Source: Larix kaempferi (Eukaryota; Streptophyta; Pinopsida; Pinales; Pinaceae). From it: 64,000 bases of DNA. The stretch's first letter is position 1. Each line of letters begins with the position of its first letter. The position numbers were made by a program, and so were the translations under genes. A model generated the notes under the pieces. That model was given only the letters and a program-made list of their open reading frames with translations, was not told where the DNA came from and did not search any database. Shown here piece after piece: positions 22,801-33,614 of this stretch. The stretch is from the NCBI GenBank assembly GCA_027924585.1, contig BSBM01001387.1, positions 496,001 to 560,000 on the forward strand. Reading direction: 5' to 3'.

Positions 22801-24351
22801 ATGCCAAGGAGAAGGAGACGCCTCTTCGGGTCAATAACAGACGATTCATCTGACTACGCATTCTCTGACACAATGATAGATGGACATAAATCTGATATGG
22901 AAGAGGAAAATGAACAACCTCTTATTTATGATTTTCCCATTGGGGGAGTTCTTGATGTTGAATCCAGAATGAAAAAAATCAACCCTTCTGCCTTACCTAA
23001 ATTCCATGGATTAGCCTTAGAAGACATTGATACCTTCCGGTTCGAGTTTGAGGTAGTATGTCGAACCTATGATTACACCATGGATGCCCAAAAGTCAAAA
23101 TTATTTCTTTCAACTTTAAAGGAATCTACACTTGGATGGTTCGTGAGCTTAGAGCCCAATAGTATTTTCACTTGGGAACATATTAAGGAAAATTTCATTG
23201 AGAAATATAGGGATTATTGCAAGGCAAGAGAAACAAGAGATGAAATTTTTAGAATGGTACAAGGGCCAAACGAGTCATTAGAAGACTATGAAGAACGATT
23301 CAAACTTAGTTATAAGATATCCCATTCATGCACTTTATATGAATAACCTCTCAAACTTGTGCTCCTTAGAGGGATAAGAGAAGAATATATGGAAACCCTA
23401 AAATTATTATCCAATGGTGATATCTATCAAAAGAATTATGATCAGAACAAACAAATATTTAGGAACCACTCTTGGTCCACAGTAAAGAAACCTAGAGGAA
23501 GTGACCTCTCATTTCAACAAACTAAACCCTCTAGTTCCAACATCACCAAATTAGACTTAGGGAATCTCTTAGATGACCTAAAATCAGATATTTTACACTC
23601 CATGGCGCTATAGATGGAATTTATGCAAGATAAGTTAAAAAGGGAAGAATAAGATAGAGCTTTGGCCATTTTTTGCCCTGACTGTAGAAAAAAGTACAAG
23701 AAGAATGCATGCCCCTTACACCTCACTTAGGCCAGTGCTATAAGAGAATGCTGTGTAATTTGTGCAAAAACACTCCACATAAAACTATACTTACCTAGGG
23801 GCGTTGAAGGCTGACCTGTACGAACCACAAGAACATGCAGAGTCTCTCTGTTATATAAATCCCAAGAGACCAGGTTTACAGAGAAATTTCCAACATCCCT
23901 ACTGTCAATCTCAATACCAAAACTTTCAAGGACAACAACCATACCAACCGTATGCTCAACCCCCTTTTCAACAAGGTTATAATCAACCACCATTTCCACA
24001 AGCATATGGGCATCAACGCTAGACTAATCCATATGGCTAGCATAATTATCCTACACCTGATTGGATGCCACCTCAATGGAAGAACTCTCAAACAATAAAA
24101 TATGGACAAACCCTCCTTCTCAGGGATGGAGACCAAATTAGTTGCCACCAAACAATGCAAATCAGACACAAGGTCAAAATCCCAACCCTTCAGTGCCAAG
24201 ACAATCTCTACCAGCTCAACCAACACCAAATCCTAACAATAGGCAAGTCCAACCAACATATAAGACTGAAATAAATAACTATCCAACATACTTGTTGGAT
24301 AATATACACGTTAACCAAATAAAACTACATTCTGGAAAAGTTATAACATGA
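22801..24351 (+). pseudogene. gag of the Athila-like element
   Basis: It starts MPRRRRRLFG at 22801. The capsid region has LPKFHGLALEDIDTFRFEFE, then LKESTLGWFVSLEP, TWEHIKENFIEKY and ESLEDYEERFKLSY, which are standard retrotransposon gag motifs. A Cys-rich stretch near 23680-23770 (CPDCRKK...CCVICAK) is probably a degraded zinc-binding region. After a frame change near 23790 comes a Gln/Pro/Tyr-rich tail (PYQPYAQPPFQQ), followed by a return to frame 1 by about 24142. In-frame stops lie at 23344 and 23611, with others further on. Confidence 0.85.
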
Positions 24352-25587
24352 CCAACAAAAGAGCCAGAAATAAATCCACCACATTTCAACACACCAGATC
24401 ATACACCAGACGAACAACTTGTAGAAGAACAACATCATGTAGGGGATCCGCCATCACCCGTTCCACCTTTTCCTCAGAGATTGCAATCCGAAGAAAACCA
24501 AAAACCAGAGAATCCTATTTTAATAGAACTCAAAAATTTATGTGTCAAGATACCACTCTTGTGGGCTATTAAAGAAATTCCTATCTACAATCAGTACATT
24601 AAGGACACTTGCATAAAGAGGCTAGGTAGAAAGAAGAAATACCTAGTTACCATTAATGTGATCAGACAACTAGCAAAACTAATGATGGGGAGAGTCCTTA
24701 ACGCGAAATATGCTGACCCAGGGAGCCCAATAGTTGATGTACACATAGCAGGAAGTCCAATTTCCAATACCCTTATTGACTTAGGATCAACCATAAATGT
24801 ATTGACATAAGATACCATGCTAAAACTAGACATTCAACATCTCCTATGGCAGACAACTACGATTATACAACTTGCAGATACTTCTACAGTTAGTTTAGAT
24901 GGCATATTGGAGAACATTATGGTCACCATAGAATCGTGGAAATACCCTGCTGATTTCATCGTCATCCACACTAAAGCTAAACTTAGTGGATATCCCCTCA
25001 TTCTTGGCAGACCATGGCTTGCAATAACGGATTCTCACATAGCATGCGGGCAGGGAGACATGGCCGTCACGAATGGATTACAAACCAAAACCTTGACTTT
25101 GTACCCTCCTTCTAGACCTCATTTAGATATCCAAAAATCGTTGTGGCAATATGAAAAGAAGGATCCGGACCGACCTATATAACTTGTTCTAACCATAGAT
25201 ACAACCCTAACATTAAAATCACTACATGAGGACACCATCATTTCAAACTTCATACAAAATATTTATGATCACCCAACTACTAGTAGAAACCATTTACAAC
25301 TTGTTAAATCAGATATAGAGCAACACATATGGAAAAAAATCTGTCTCATGGAAGAAACTAAGACAACCTTCAAAACCATAGAAATTGCTCCTAACCGAAC
25401 ATTGCAGATTAGTGATCACTTACTACTGGAGCAGGAAGAAAAAGCAATCCACCTCCTTATAAACTATCAAACAACCTTTGCATGGACCTATCCTAACATG
25501 AAAATAATAAGTACAAATATTTTTCAACATCATATATATATATCAAAGAAGGAGAAACCCCTGTTAGGCAGCCACAACGCAAGATGA
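24352..25587 (+). pseudogene. Aspartic protease region of the Athila-like element
   Basis: One frame with stops at 24808 and 25180 contains the active-site motif TLIDLGSTINVLT at about 24772-24808. Asp followed by Leu-Gly-Ala/Ser is typical of Athila- and Tat-type proteases. It is followed by the LILGRPWL motif at about 24997-25020, the usual second landmark. The rest leads to the RT connection, ending in a frame change near 25580. It would process the polyprotein. Confidence 0.82.
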
Positions 25588-26850
25588 ACCTAGCCTTGAG
25601 AGACATTGTTAAAACAAAACTCCAAAAATTATTTGATGCAGGATTCATCTACCCAATTTCAGATAGTGAATGGGTGCCACCATTAGTCATTGTTCCAAAG
25701 AAGGGAGGAAAATGGAGAGTCTGCATAGACTACATAGAGGTGAATAAAGCTACAAAGAAAGATCGCTTTCCTTTACCATTTATTGACCAAGTTCTAGATA
25801 CCCTAGTTCGAAAGAAGTTATTTTCCTTCTTAGATGGATTTAGTGGATATAACCAAATCCAAATTCATCCAGCAGACCAAGACAAAACCACCTTTACCTG
25901 TCCATGGGGAACCTTTTCCTATAGAGTCCTTCCCTTTGGACTTTGCAATGCCCCTGCTACCTTCCAAAGGGCAGTTTTGAGTATCTTTGTTGATTTCATC
26001 CATCACCGTATGGAAATATACATGGATGACTTTACCCCTTATGGAGAAGATTTTGAGTAAGCTCTCACCAACCTAGAGAATGTTCTTAACAAATGCATTG
26101 AAACAAACCTCTTCTTAAGCAATGACAAGTGTTGCCTAATGATGGATGAAGGGGTAGTATTAGGACATTATGTCTCTAAAAAAGGAGTAACATTAGACCC
26201 TGCAAAAATTCAAGTAATAATCATCCTGCCCCCACCACAGAAAGTAATAAATGTTAAAAGTTTCATAGGGAAATCAGGGTATTATAGAAGATTCATACAT
26301 AATTATAGTAAAATAACTATACCAATGTTTCTTTAATGACTAAAGATGTAGAATTTCAATGGAGTGATAGTTGCAATCAAGCATTTGAACATATCAAGCA
26401 AAAAATCATGGAGGCACTTGTCTTACACGGGCCAAATTGGCAGTTTCCTTTCCACATACATTCTGATTCCTCAGACAGAGCAACAAGTGCAGTTCTCGAT
26501 CAAGAAGACAATAAAGTCCCATATGCCATCTACTACATCAGTAAGAACCTTGCAGGACTAGAGATCAACTACACTGTTACAGAGAAGGAATTTCTTGCTC
26601 TCATTTAATCAATCAATAAATTCAGACACTACATCACAAGATATCGGGTATTCATTCACACTGATCACTCAACAATCAAATATTTAATGAACAAATCATA
26701 TGTTGGTTGTAGGGTAATTAGATGGTTTTTGTTATTACAAGAATTTGATATAACTATTGTAGATAAACCAGGGAAACATAATGTTGTAGTCGATTTTTTG
26801 TCCATACTAACACATGTTACAGATAAGGAGATAATAGATGACACATTTCC
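25584..26850 (+). pseudogene. Reverse transcriptase and RNase H of the Athila-like element
   Basis: The RT core is readable: WVPPLVIVPKKGGKWRVCIDY, then DRFPLPFIDQVLD, FLDGFSGYNQI, then PFGLCNAPATFQR and catalytic YMDDF at about 26019-26033. The YMDD-Phe form is common in Athila/Tat. The RNase H region follows a frame change near 26330, with HSDSSDRATSAVLDQ and the RVFIHTDHSTIKYLM block at about 26648-26690. Stops at 26058 and 26606 are in frame with clear coding on both sides. The family role is cDNA synthesis. Confidence 0.92.
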
Positions 26851-28216
26851 AGATGAACACCTATTTGTCATCTCTGCACACACCCCATGGTTTACTCACA
26901 TTGCAAATTATCTGGCCATGGGGGAATTTCCTAAACACTTCACCTACAACCAAAGATCCAATATAATTAGGAAGAGTGTTCCATTCGCATGGATCCAAGG
27001 ATATATTTTCAAAAAGGGAGAAGATCACATCGTCAGAAGATGCATTAGAGAAGATGAGGTTCATGACATACTTCATGCCTATCATGATGAACCATGTGGT
27101 GGCCATTATGCAGCTAAAAGGACAACATACAAAGTTTTGAAAACAAGGTACTATTGGCCAACCTTGCATAAGGATGCAACCAATTACGTTTCCAGATGTG
27201 ATGAATGTCAGAGAATGGGGAAACCAACTCAAAGAGATGAGATGTTACTGCATCCCCAGATTACAATGGAACCTTTTGAGAAATGGGGGATGGACTTTGT
27301 TGGACGCATTGATCCTCCATCCAATATGAAACACCACTTTCTGGTCTACATTGACTACCTTACAAAATGGGTAGAAGTGAAGGCATTGATATTGGAAAAT
27401 GAATAGTTATTAGCAAAGTTCTTAACTGAGGAAATTTTCACAAGATTTGGAGCACCAAGAGAGCTTGTCACACACAAAGGAACACTATTTGCATCAAATT
27501 TGATAGAAAGCATCCTCAATATCAATAAAGTCAAACACCAACAATCAACATCATACCATCCTTAGGCCAATGGCCAAGCATAAGTTACCAACATGGAGAT
27601 ATAAAGGATTCTAACTGAGACAATGAAAACTCACATGAGAGATTCAAAAGATAGACTCCATGAAGCAGCCTGGGCCTACAACACCATCTGGAAGAGTACT
27701 ATAGGATTCACACCATATGAACTAGTTTATGTAAATACAATAATGCTGCCAGTATAATTCAAGCTCAAGACATTAATGACAACATTATAAGTAGACATGG
27801 ACCTATCTACAACGAAGAATGAGAGGCTACTCCAACTTAATCGGTTATATGAAATCAGAAAACAAGCCTTACATCATACATAAATATTCCAGCAACAAAG
27901 AAAAGCATGGCATGATAAATTCATAAAGACAAAAGACTTCAATGAAGGAGATTGGGCCCTACTCTACGAATCAAGGTATAAAGACTTTAAAGGCAAATTG
28001 AGAACCAGATGGTTGGGCCCATACCAAGTTGACATTATCTATGACAATGGTTCTGTCCAAATCTTAACCATATATGAGGATAAAACACCATTATTGGTTA
28101 ATGGTCACAGAATGAAACTTTATAAGAAACCTCTCAACAAGGAAGAATTCACAGAGACTCTGAAGACAACAAAACTGTACATAATACAAGGGCAACATTG
28201 TCCTTACCCAGTATGA
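26851..28216 (+). pseudogene. Integrase of the Athila-like element, catalytic residues lost
   Basis: The zinc-binding HHCC domain is intact: HDEPCGGHY then CDECQRMG (27085-27220). The core begins with WGMDFVGRI, the first catalytic Asp. The second appears as LVTHKGTLF, with His where Asp is expected, and the position of the catalytic Glu falls on a stop codon near 27582. The C-terminal end (27998-28216) has RWLGPYQVDIIY and NGHRMKLYKKPL, normal for gypsy integrase tails. One frame holds from 26336 to 28216 with about eight stops. It cannot be active. Confidence 0.9.
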
Positions 28217-29168
28217 TCATTAATGTTATTTGATAAAAAAGAAGAAGAGAAGAAACATGTCCTCAGATGAAAACCTTTTACAAGGCATCTAGGGCAAGAA
28301 ATAAGAATGTTTATACTAATCCACTGCAGGAAACTATGAAGACACATCCTTCAAGGCATCTACAATTTGTAGCACTCCTACAAAAAGCAGAAAACATTGC
28401 CACTGACCACAACAACAATTAGTGAGTTAGTCAAAGGTACACCTACTCATCCATGTATCTAAATTTGATCTCTGATATTCTTTTAACTAGTAAATGTACC
28501 ATCCTTTTTCCAACTTGATGAGGAAATCAACCATAAAGTTGGGGGGGAAGCAGTAGTAAGAAACACAAAGAATTCATGGCAGTTTAAGTACATAAATAAA
28601 CACAAAGAAGTCATGGCAGTTTAAGTACACAAATAAACAAAAAGAAGTCATGGCAATTTAAGTACATAAATAAACACAAAGAAATCATGGCAGTTTAAGT
28701 ACATAAAAAAGATCTCCTGGCAGTTGTGGCAGTTTTTTGCTTTTCCCAGAAAAAGGCAGTGTTTTGCACATGCCAAAATTAGATGAATACGTGTCACATG
28801 CCACATCAAAGGAAACAAGTGGGTATATGATCTTGGCAGGGATCAATGAGACGCATGAAAGGGATCTGACCGCCGTTGTCTTCCACCCCCAATGAAAAGG
28901 ATAGATGGGACAATCAACAAAATCTAAGGTTTGAGTGGGTAATGATGGCAGGAACAAGAGGTTGGAGAAATTCAAAATCACATATCAGGTTATGATGAAG
29001 GGGAAATATAACATGACAAGCAAACTTAATGATCATAATCCACCACTCAAAATCAAAACCAACACTTGAGGAAACCACGAGAAGGAAACACCCTAAGGAA
29101 CGAGTAGCGCAAAGGTTAAACATAGAGAAGCTGAGAAGGAACAGGTAATTCGAAATCCTAGAGTTGCT
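28217..29168 (+). other. Spacer after pol with a G-run and 37-bp tandem repeats
   Basis: No gene is seen. A run of seven G in AAGTTGGGGGGGAAG (28541-28547) looks like a polypurine tract but does not touch the LTR. Four 37-bp tandem units follow, starting at 28564, 28601, 28638 and 28675, with the core CACAAAGAAGTCATGGCAGT. Confidence 0.7.
28564..28711 (+). repeat. 37-bp tandem repeat, four copies
   Basis: The period is exactly 37 bp, starting at 28564, with few differences between units. Repeat clusters between pol and the 3' end are common in Tat/Ogre-type elements. Confidence 0.9.
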
Positions 29169-31699
29169 TTGTATATTGTTAAAAATCTCCTTCAGACTCT
29201 GTGTATAGTTTTTAAAAAGAGGGTTATCATCATAATGACTAGGGGTTTCATTAAGAGAGAGCCCACAGACCATTCCAATCTGTTTAAAAATCCAAAGGCC
29301 CTGAAATATTTCCAAGACATGGTATGGGACCAGTATTTTCAAAAACTAGATGGCTACCATGAGTGATTAACAAAGGAATTTGCTAACAAGATGAAGAATA
29401 TTGATGATGACAACTATCAAATATAAGTAAGGGGAGTTACTATTGAACTCAATGAGGATGTGTTGAGCAGGGTTACCGGTCTCCCTAAAGGAATGAGATG
29501 GGATAAATATGATAGGGAGCCGACCCAGAAGGGAAATAAGTAATTATTTAATTTTACAGAGAAATATGAAAAATAGAAGGGGACTATAAAGAGGGAATCA
29601 CTTCCAGAACCATGGGGAGAGGTGGCCCTTGTAGTCATGAAATATATCACTTGTGATGGTCGGCATGCCCAAGTGCATGCATACCATTTTTGCATCTTAA
29701 ACCTATTGGGAAACCTTAGGTGGAAGAGGGCATGACAAAACATTAGTCTTCCATGGTTTTTGTTTAAATCCCTAACCTCAATGAGCGTCAAGTATCATCT
29801 AGGAAAAGCAGATGCTCTGTCCCACCATGGGTTAGTTAAACTAATAATTTGTGACACACTGACAAAAAATATGCCCCCCTAACTTGGGATACATTATTAA
29901 AGATTAGCAAAGCTGAAATACAAGTCTTTCATCAAAGAGAACATGTCCCTCACAAAGAACAAACCACTCCACAAAAGAAACCTCAGTCTAACAAGCAACA
30001 CAACAGAAGAAGGGATCTCAAAAGAAAAGTGGCTCAAAGAAAAATGGATATGTTTATCACAAGACCAGAGCTAGTCGTAGAAGGGTGATAAGTGATGACG
30101 AGGAAGAAGAACCCGGGGAAGAGAAAGAGGAGGAAACCATTGCAGATACCCTCCTCATCCTAGGAAAGAAGGGAAAAATATCCTCTAAAAAGAGGACACA
30201 ACAAACCAGTAGCTAGGAAAATCCTGGAAAGAGAAAAAAGAAAGAAGAAGCCCAAGTTGTGCAAATCTTAGAAAATGATTCTTCTCAGGAGAAACATACT
30301 TCTCACTCAGATGATGAAGATATGGAAGAAGTTTTTGCAGAAAAGGATGTTCAACAGGAATAAGGAAGAACCTCTCCCTAATATTAGTAGGATGCAGGGG
30401 ATATTTTTGCTGGAATCCAACAAGATGTAGAACATACCGAAGATCTAGAAAACTTGCATGGTTCTCTAGCAGCCAGTGAAAAAATGGACCGCACTAGACT
30501 TCATGAAATACTCAGTGAAAAGGATGAGGATATTGCGAATCTCTAGTGTTAAAAAGGAGATGGAGCAGGAAGTGTTAAAATGGAAGAAGATTTCCCATAC
30601 AACAGAAGCTCTAAAAGCTTCTTCTTCTAACAAACAGGGACATCGAGAATACAAAATACACCCCTTGGAAGAGAAGCTACAAGTCATAAAAATGCAGTAT
30701 GAAGAGGAAAAAAAACAAATAAATAATGAGAACCTCCTGCTAAAAAGGGATTTGGAAGGCTTTGAAGCCGAGCTTAAGGATGAAATCAGAGAAAAATCCA
30801 AATCGGATGAGAAATGTAAGAGAATATTTAACATTACGAAGCAAACATTTGATGCAAGCCACCATCAAGGCTATATTCAGTCTTCTTAAAAGAGAGATGG
30901 ATTTGGTATCAGCTCAGGAGGATACAAACTGGGAGATCAAAACAATTGGATACCCCCAAGGATTTCATAGAGACATGTAAGGGAGTGGGAGAGCTTGGAA
31001 AAGACCAGCTCAGAGAGTTATATCTCCATAATTTTATCCTACCTCACCCCTACATATGGCAACCAAATCCCTATATAGGAGATGTGAAACTCAGATCACT
31101 AAGATCTTGGATCTCTAATGAAGATAAAAGAGCCAATGAAATGCTCCATTACTTCAAGATATAGTAGGACACTCAGTTGTGGATAAGGGAAGAGGAAGCC
31201 ATAGTAGATACTTTCCTCACTTCCCATCAACTTATGATCCACGACAAAGATATGGTGCCAATCCTAATAGAGAAACATAATGTTTCCATTTCCCATTTCA
31301 AGAACCTAACAACTGAAGGGAATAAGAACTAGATCATACATCTCATCACAAAGAGATGGAAAGAGATCCCTCTCGAGCTCCAAAATCTCGATATACACTC
31401 ACCCTCTAACATGGAAAAATCCCTCTTCAGGACCACTCTGTATCTTCCCTCAGTAGAAAAATTGGGACTACAATGGATTGGGATAAGACTCATCCCACCA
31501 CTGCTTCTATCCAAAGATAACCAAGAATGGAAGTAGGAGGAGGAAGCAAACAGCTGGGAACATATTAGGAAGGACAGAGGATTTTATGATTCAAGAGTGA
31601 TGACCAGTTCCTATGCTTGTAGGATCAGACCTGTAGAAATCCCTGAGCCCACTAAGCACCCAGAGTCAATAGTTGGTTGCACAGAGACATGCAATTGAG
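29169..31699 (+). pseudogene. Extra ORF in the env position
   Basis: About 840 codons follow pol. They run in frame 3 (29169 to about 30060), then frame 1, frame 2 (30476-30889) and frame 1 again to the stop at about 31697, just 15 bp before the 3' LTR. The first start in the best frame is at 29235 (MTRGF). The N-terminal part has LTKEFANKMKNID and VTGLPKGMRWDKY, then HFCILNLLGNLRW; it looks like a globular domain seen in plant retroelement ORFs, without a known function. A Lys/Glu-rich linker (30080-30240), a coiled coil (MQYEEEKKQINNENLLLKRD, near 30690) and a C-terminal aromatic domain follow. I see no signal peptide or membrane segment, so I do not call it an envelope gene. Confidence 0.65.
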
Positions 31700-31702
31700 A
31701 TA

Positions 31703-31714
31703 GTTCGGGAGAGT
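31703..31714 (+). promoter_or_regulatory. Candidate polypurine tract
   Basis: GTTCGGGAGAGT directly precedes the 3' LTR. It is the only purine-rich stretch at the boundary. Confidence 0.5.
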
Positions 31715-32613
31715 TGATGGCTCCCATCAATATGTAAGAAAAGGAATCTACATCCTTTTCTCAATCATCAAATTGGTTTAGAAAGAAGGTATTACGGTAT
31801 CAAGTTGATAAAATATGAATGCATCCTAGTTATATTTGTAGAAGATTTCAATTTACATATTATGGATGTTGTAGTCTCCTTTTCTAGCTTAAGATACACA
31901 TATGACACTAATATGATTGGTTGTTAGTAGTAACATTTTTGCCATAGGTTTAGAACTAAGGCATTGAGCCAATTTTGCTAAGAAGGACATAGAAGAGAAG
32001 CAATTTTACTTGTAGTTAGTTGGCGCAGCTTGAAAGAATTTGAAAGAGTTCCCAAGGTGCAGTATTTTTGTATGTACCAGTGCGCAAGACAAGCGAGATC
32101 TAAAAGAAGAAGCTGTAGTTACTAAGTACAGTTCCAGTGTTCAACGATTATGAAGACATATTTGATTGAGGCCTAGTCGCTGAGGACTGGACCAAGCTTA
32201 GTTAGATTGCCACTATGTGCTATCCTCCATAGAGCGCCACATGAAGTTATGATTTAGATACTAGCAGTTCATAACATTAGAATAGATCTATTTAAAGAAT
32301 ATTGCCTGGCTCACAAGGCAGGCCCGTTTTTGTATAAGCACAATTATATTTCCATAATTAAGAGCATCGTATAGTTTGAGACTTATTATGTTAAACAATG
32401 ATTTTAAGTAAATGAATATTTCTTTTGTCCCAACTTATTGAGTAAATTTGTGTTCCTGTATTGCCATGGGTAAGGGCCCATCCATAGACAAATACAAGGG
32501 CATGTGAGTTAGATTAGATTTCATTTATTTTGTATGAATGAGATAGGTTAAAACAAAACATAGTAGATTCATTACATTTTGTAGGCAATTTACAATATGT
32601 TGATAGAGTAGCG
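31715..32613 (+). repeat. 3' LTR of the Athila-like element, first part
   Basis: It aligns to 20928-21826. It breaks off at TAGCG (32609-32613), where the inner element starts. Confidence 0.92.
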
Positions 32614-32633
32614 TTTTGCTCACACAACAGATA

Positions 32634-32653
32634 CCATTTTCCAAAGAAAATGG
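32634..32653 (+). promoter_or_regulatory. Conserved hairpin at the block start
   Basis: CCATTTTC-CAAA-GAAAATGG is a perfect 8-bp stem 20 bp from the element end. Block 2 has a 10-bp stem version at 43095-43118. The loop differs by one base. The role is unknown: it could be integrase recognition, a transcription signal or chance. Confidence 0.6.
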
Positions 32654-32824
32654 GAGCCCCATATTATTTTTTATTTAAGTAATTTAGATGCTTATTACCT
32701 TATTTTGTCCAAGGTTTTTAATAAATAATTTTCGGTCATGTATAATTTAATTCTAACATTGAACATTTGATTGAAAGTAATGGCTTTTTCCACATTTTCT
32801 TGTTTATATTTTCTTTGTGAAAAT

Positions 32825-33225
32825 TGCGGGAATGCGGAAGCTCCGATCATAATATTTGTATTTAGATGCTTCTGCATTTCTGCATTCCGAATTGCGGATT
32901 GCGGAAGTCAGAAGCGAACCGAATAAATTAACTTGAACATCACTTTTATGATTCCGCAAACATTTTGCGGAACGTGGATTGCAGATATCTTAAGTTACCC
33001 ATAATCAATCCCTTCGTCCCGTAGTTCCGCATTCTAGCATTCCCGATTGTGGATTCAAATTGCGGATTGCGGGAACGGTAATTTTTCTACAATTATTTCT
33101 GCAATCCCGCATTCCTGCATTCCCGATTGCGGATTCAAATTGCGGATTGCGTATGACATTTTCATATTTTCATCTGCCTAAAATTGATTCCACATTTCCG
33201 CAATTCTGCATCGCATTGCGGATTG
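32825..33225 (+). repeat. Cluster of TTGCGG/CCGCAA motifs
   Basis: About twenty copies of ATTGCGG, GCGGATT, CCGCATT or close variants, in both orientations, lie within 400 bp of otherwise AT-rich sequence. Adjacent opposite copies can pair. The matching cluster in block 2 is at 43285-43675. Confidence 0.75.
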
Positions 33226-33505
33226 TGGGAGGATGAAACTGCTAAATTTGGAAAATCACTTCCGAATTTCCGCTTCCTCATTTCTTTTTCACAGGTTTGT
33301 TTTTTAATCTCGAGCATTGGTTTGTTTTAGATCTACGGTTCTGTTTTAATTTCGTTGATGACATGAATTATTTAGGTTTAAATACTCCAGATTGCTTTTG
33401 GGTTTTTACCATTTTCACACTTCGATTTCACCTTCCACAAACAACTGTCATTATCATTTTTACCCTGCCGTGGATTCTGGTTTTCTTTTCGACGTCATTT
33501 TCCAG

Positions 33506-33597
33506 GTAAGTTCTTCCTTACATCCTGCAAATCACTTGCATAATAATTCAAACTTCAAATAGGATTTTTATTGAAATTCCTTTTCATTATTTTTCAG
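33506..33597 (+). other. Candidate intron in the ORF1 leader
   Basis: TTCCAG|GTAAGT at 33506 and TTATTTTTCAG ending at 33597 define a 92-bp intron that ends 17 bp before the ORF1 ATG. Block 2 has the same at 43950-44041, also 92 bp, with intact GT-AG and a pyrimidine-rich end. Confidence 0.6.
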
Positions 33598-33614
33598 AAA
33601 ACCTATTTTCAGCC

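Noticed and set aside
28564-28711. CRISPR-like array
   Set aside because: The units are contiguous 37-bp tandem repeats without unique spacers, in a plant retroelement.
29169-31699. Envelope gene
   Set aside because: Position fits, but no signal peptide, membrane segment or furin-like site is visible; called an extra ORF instead.
33297-33509. 70-codon plus-strand gene upstream of ORF1
   Set aside because: It lies in the untranslated leader, is Phe/Leu-rich as expected of T-rich DNA and is not kept in block 2.
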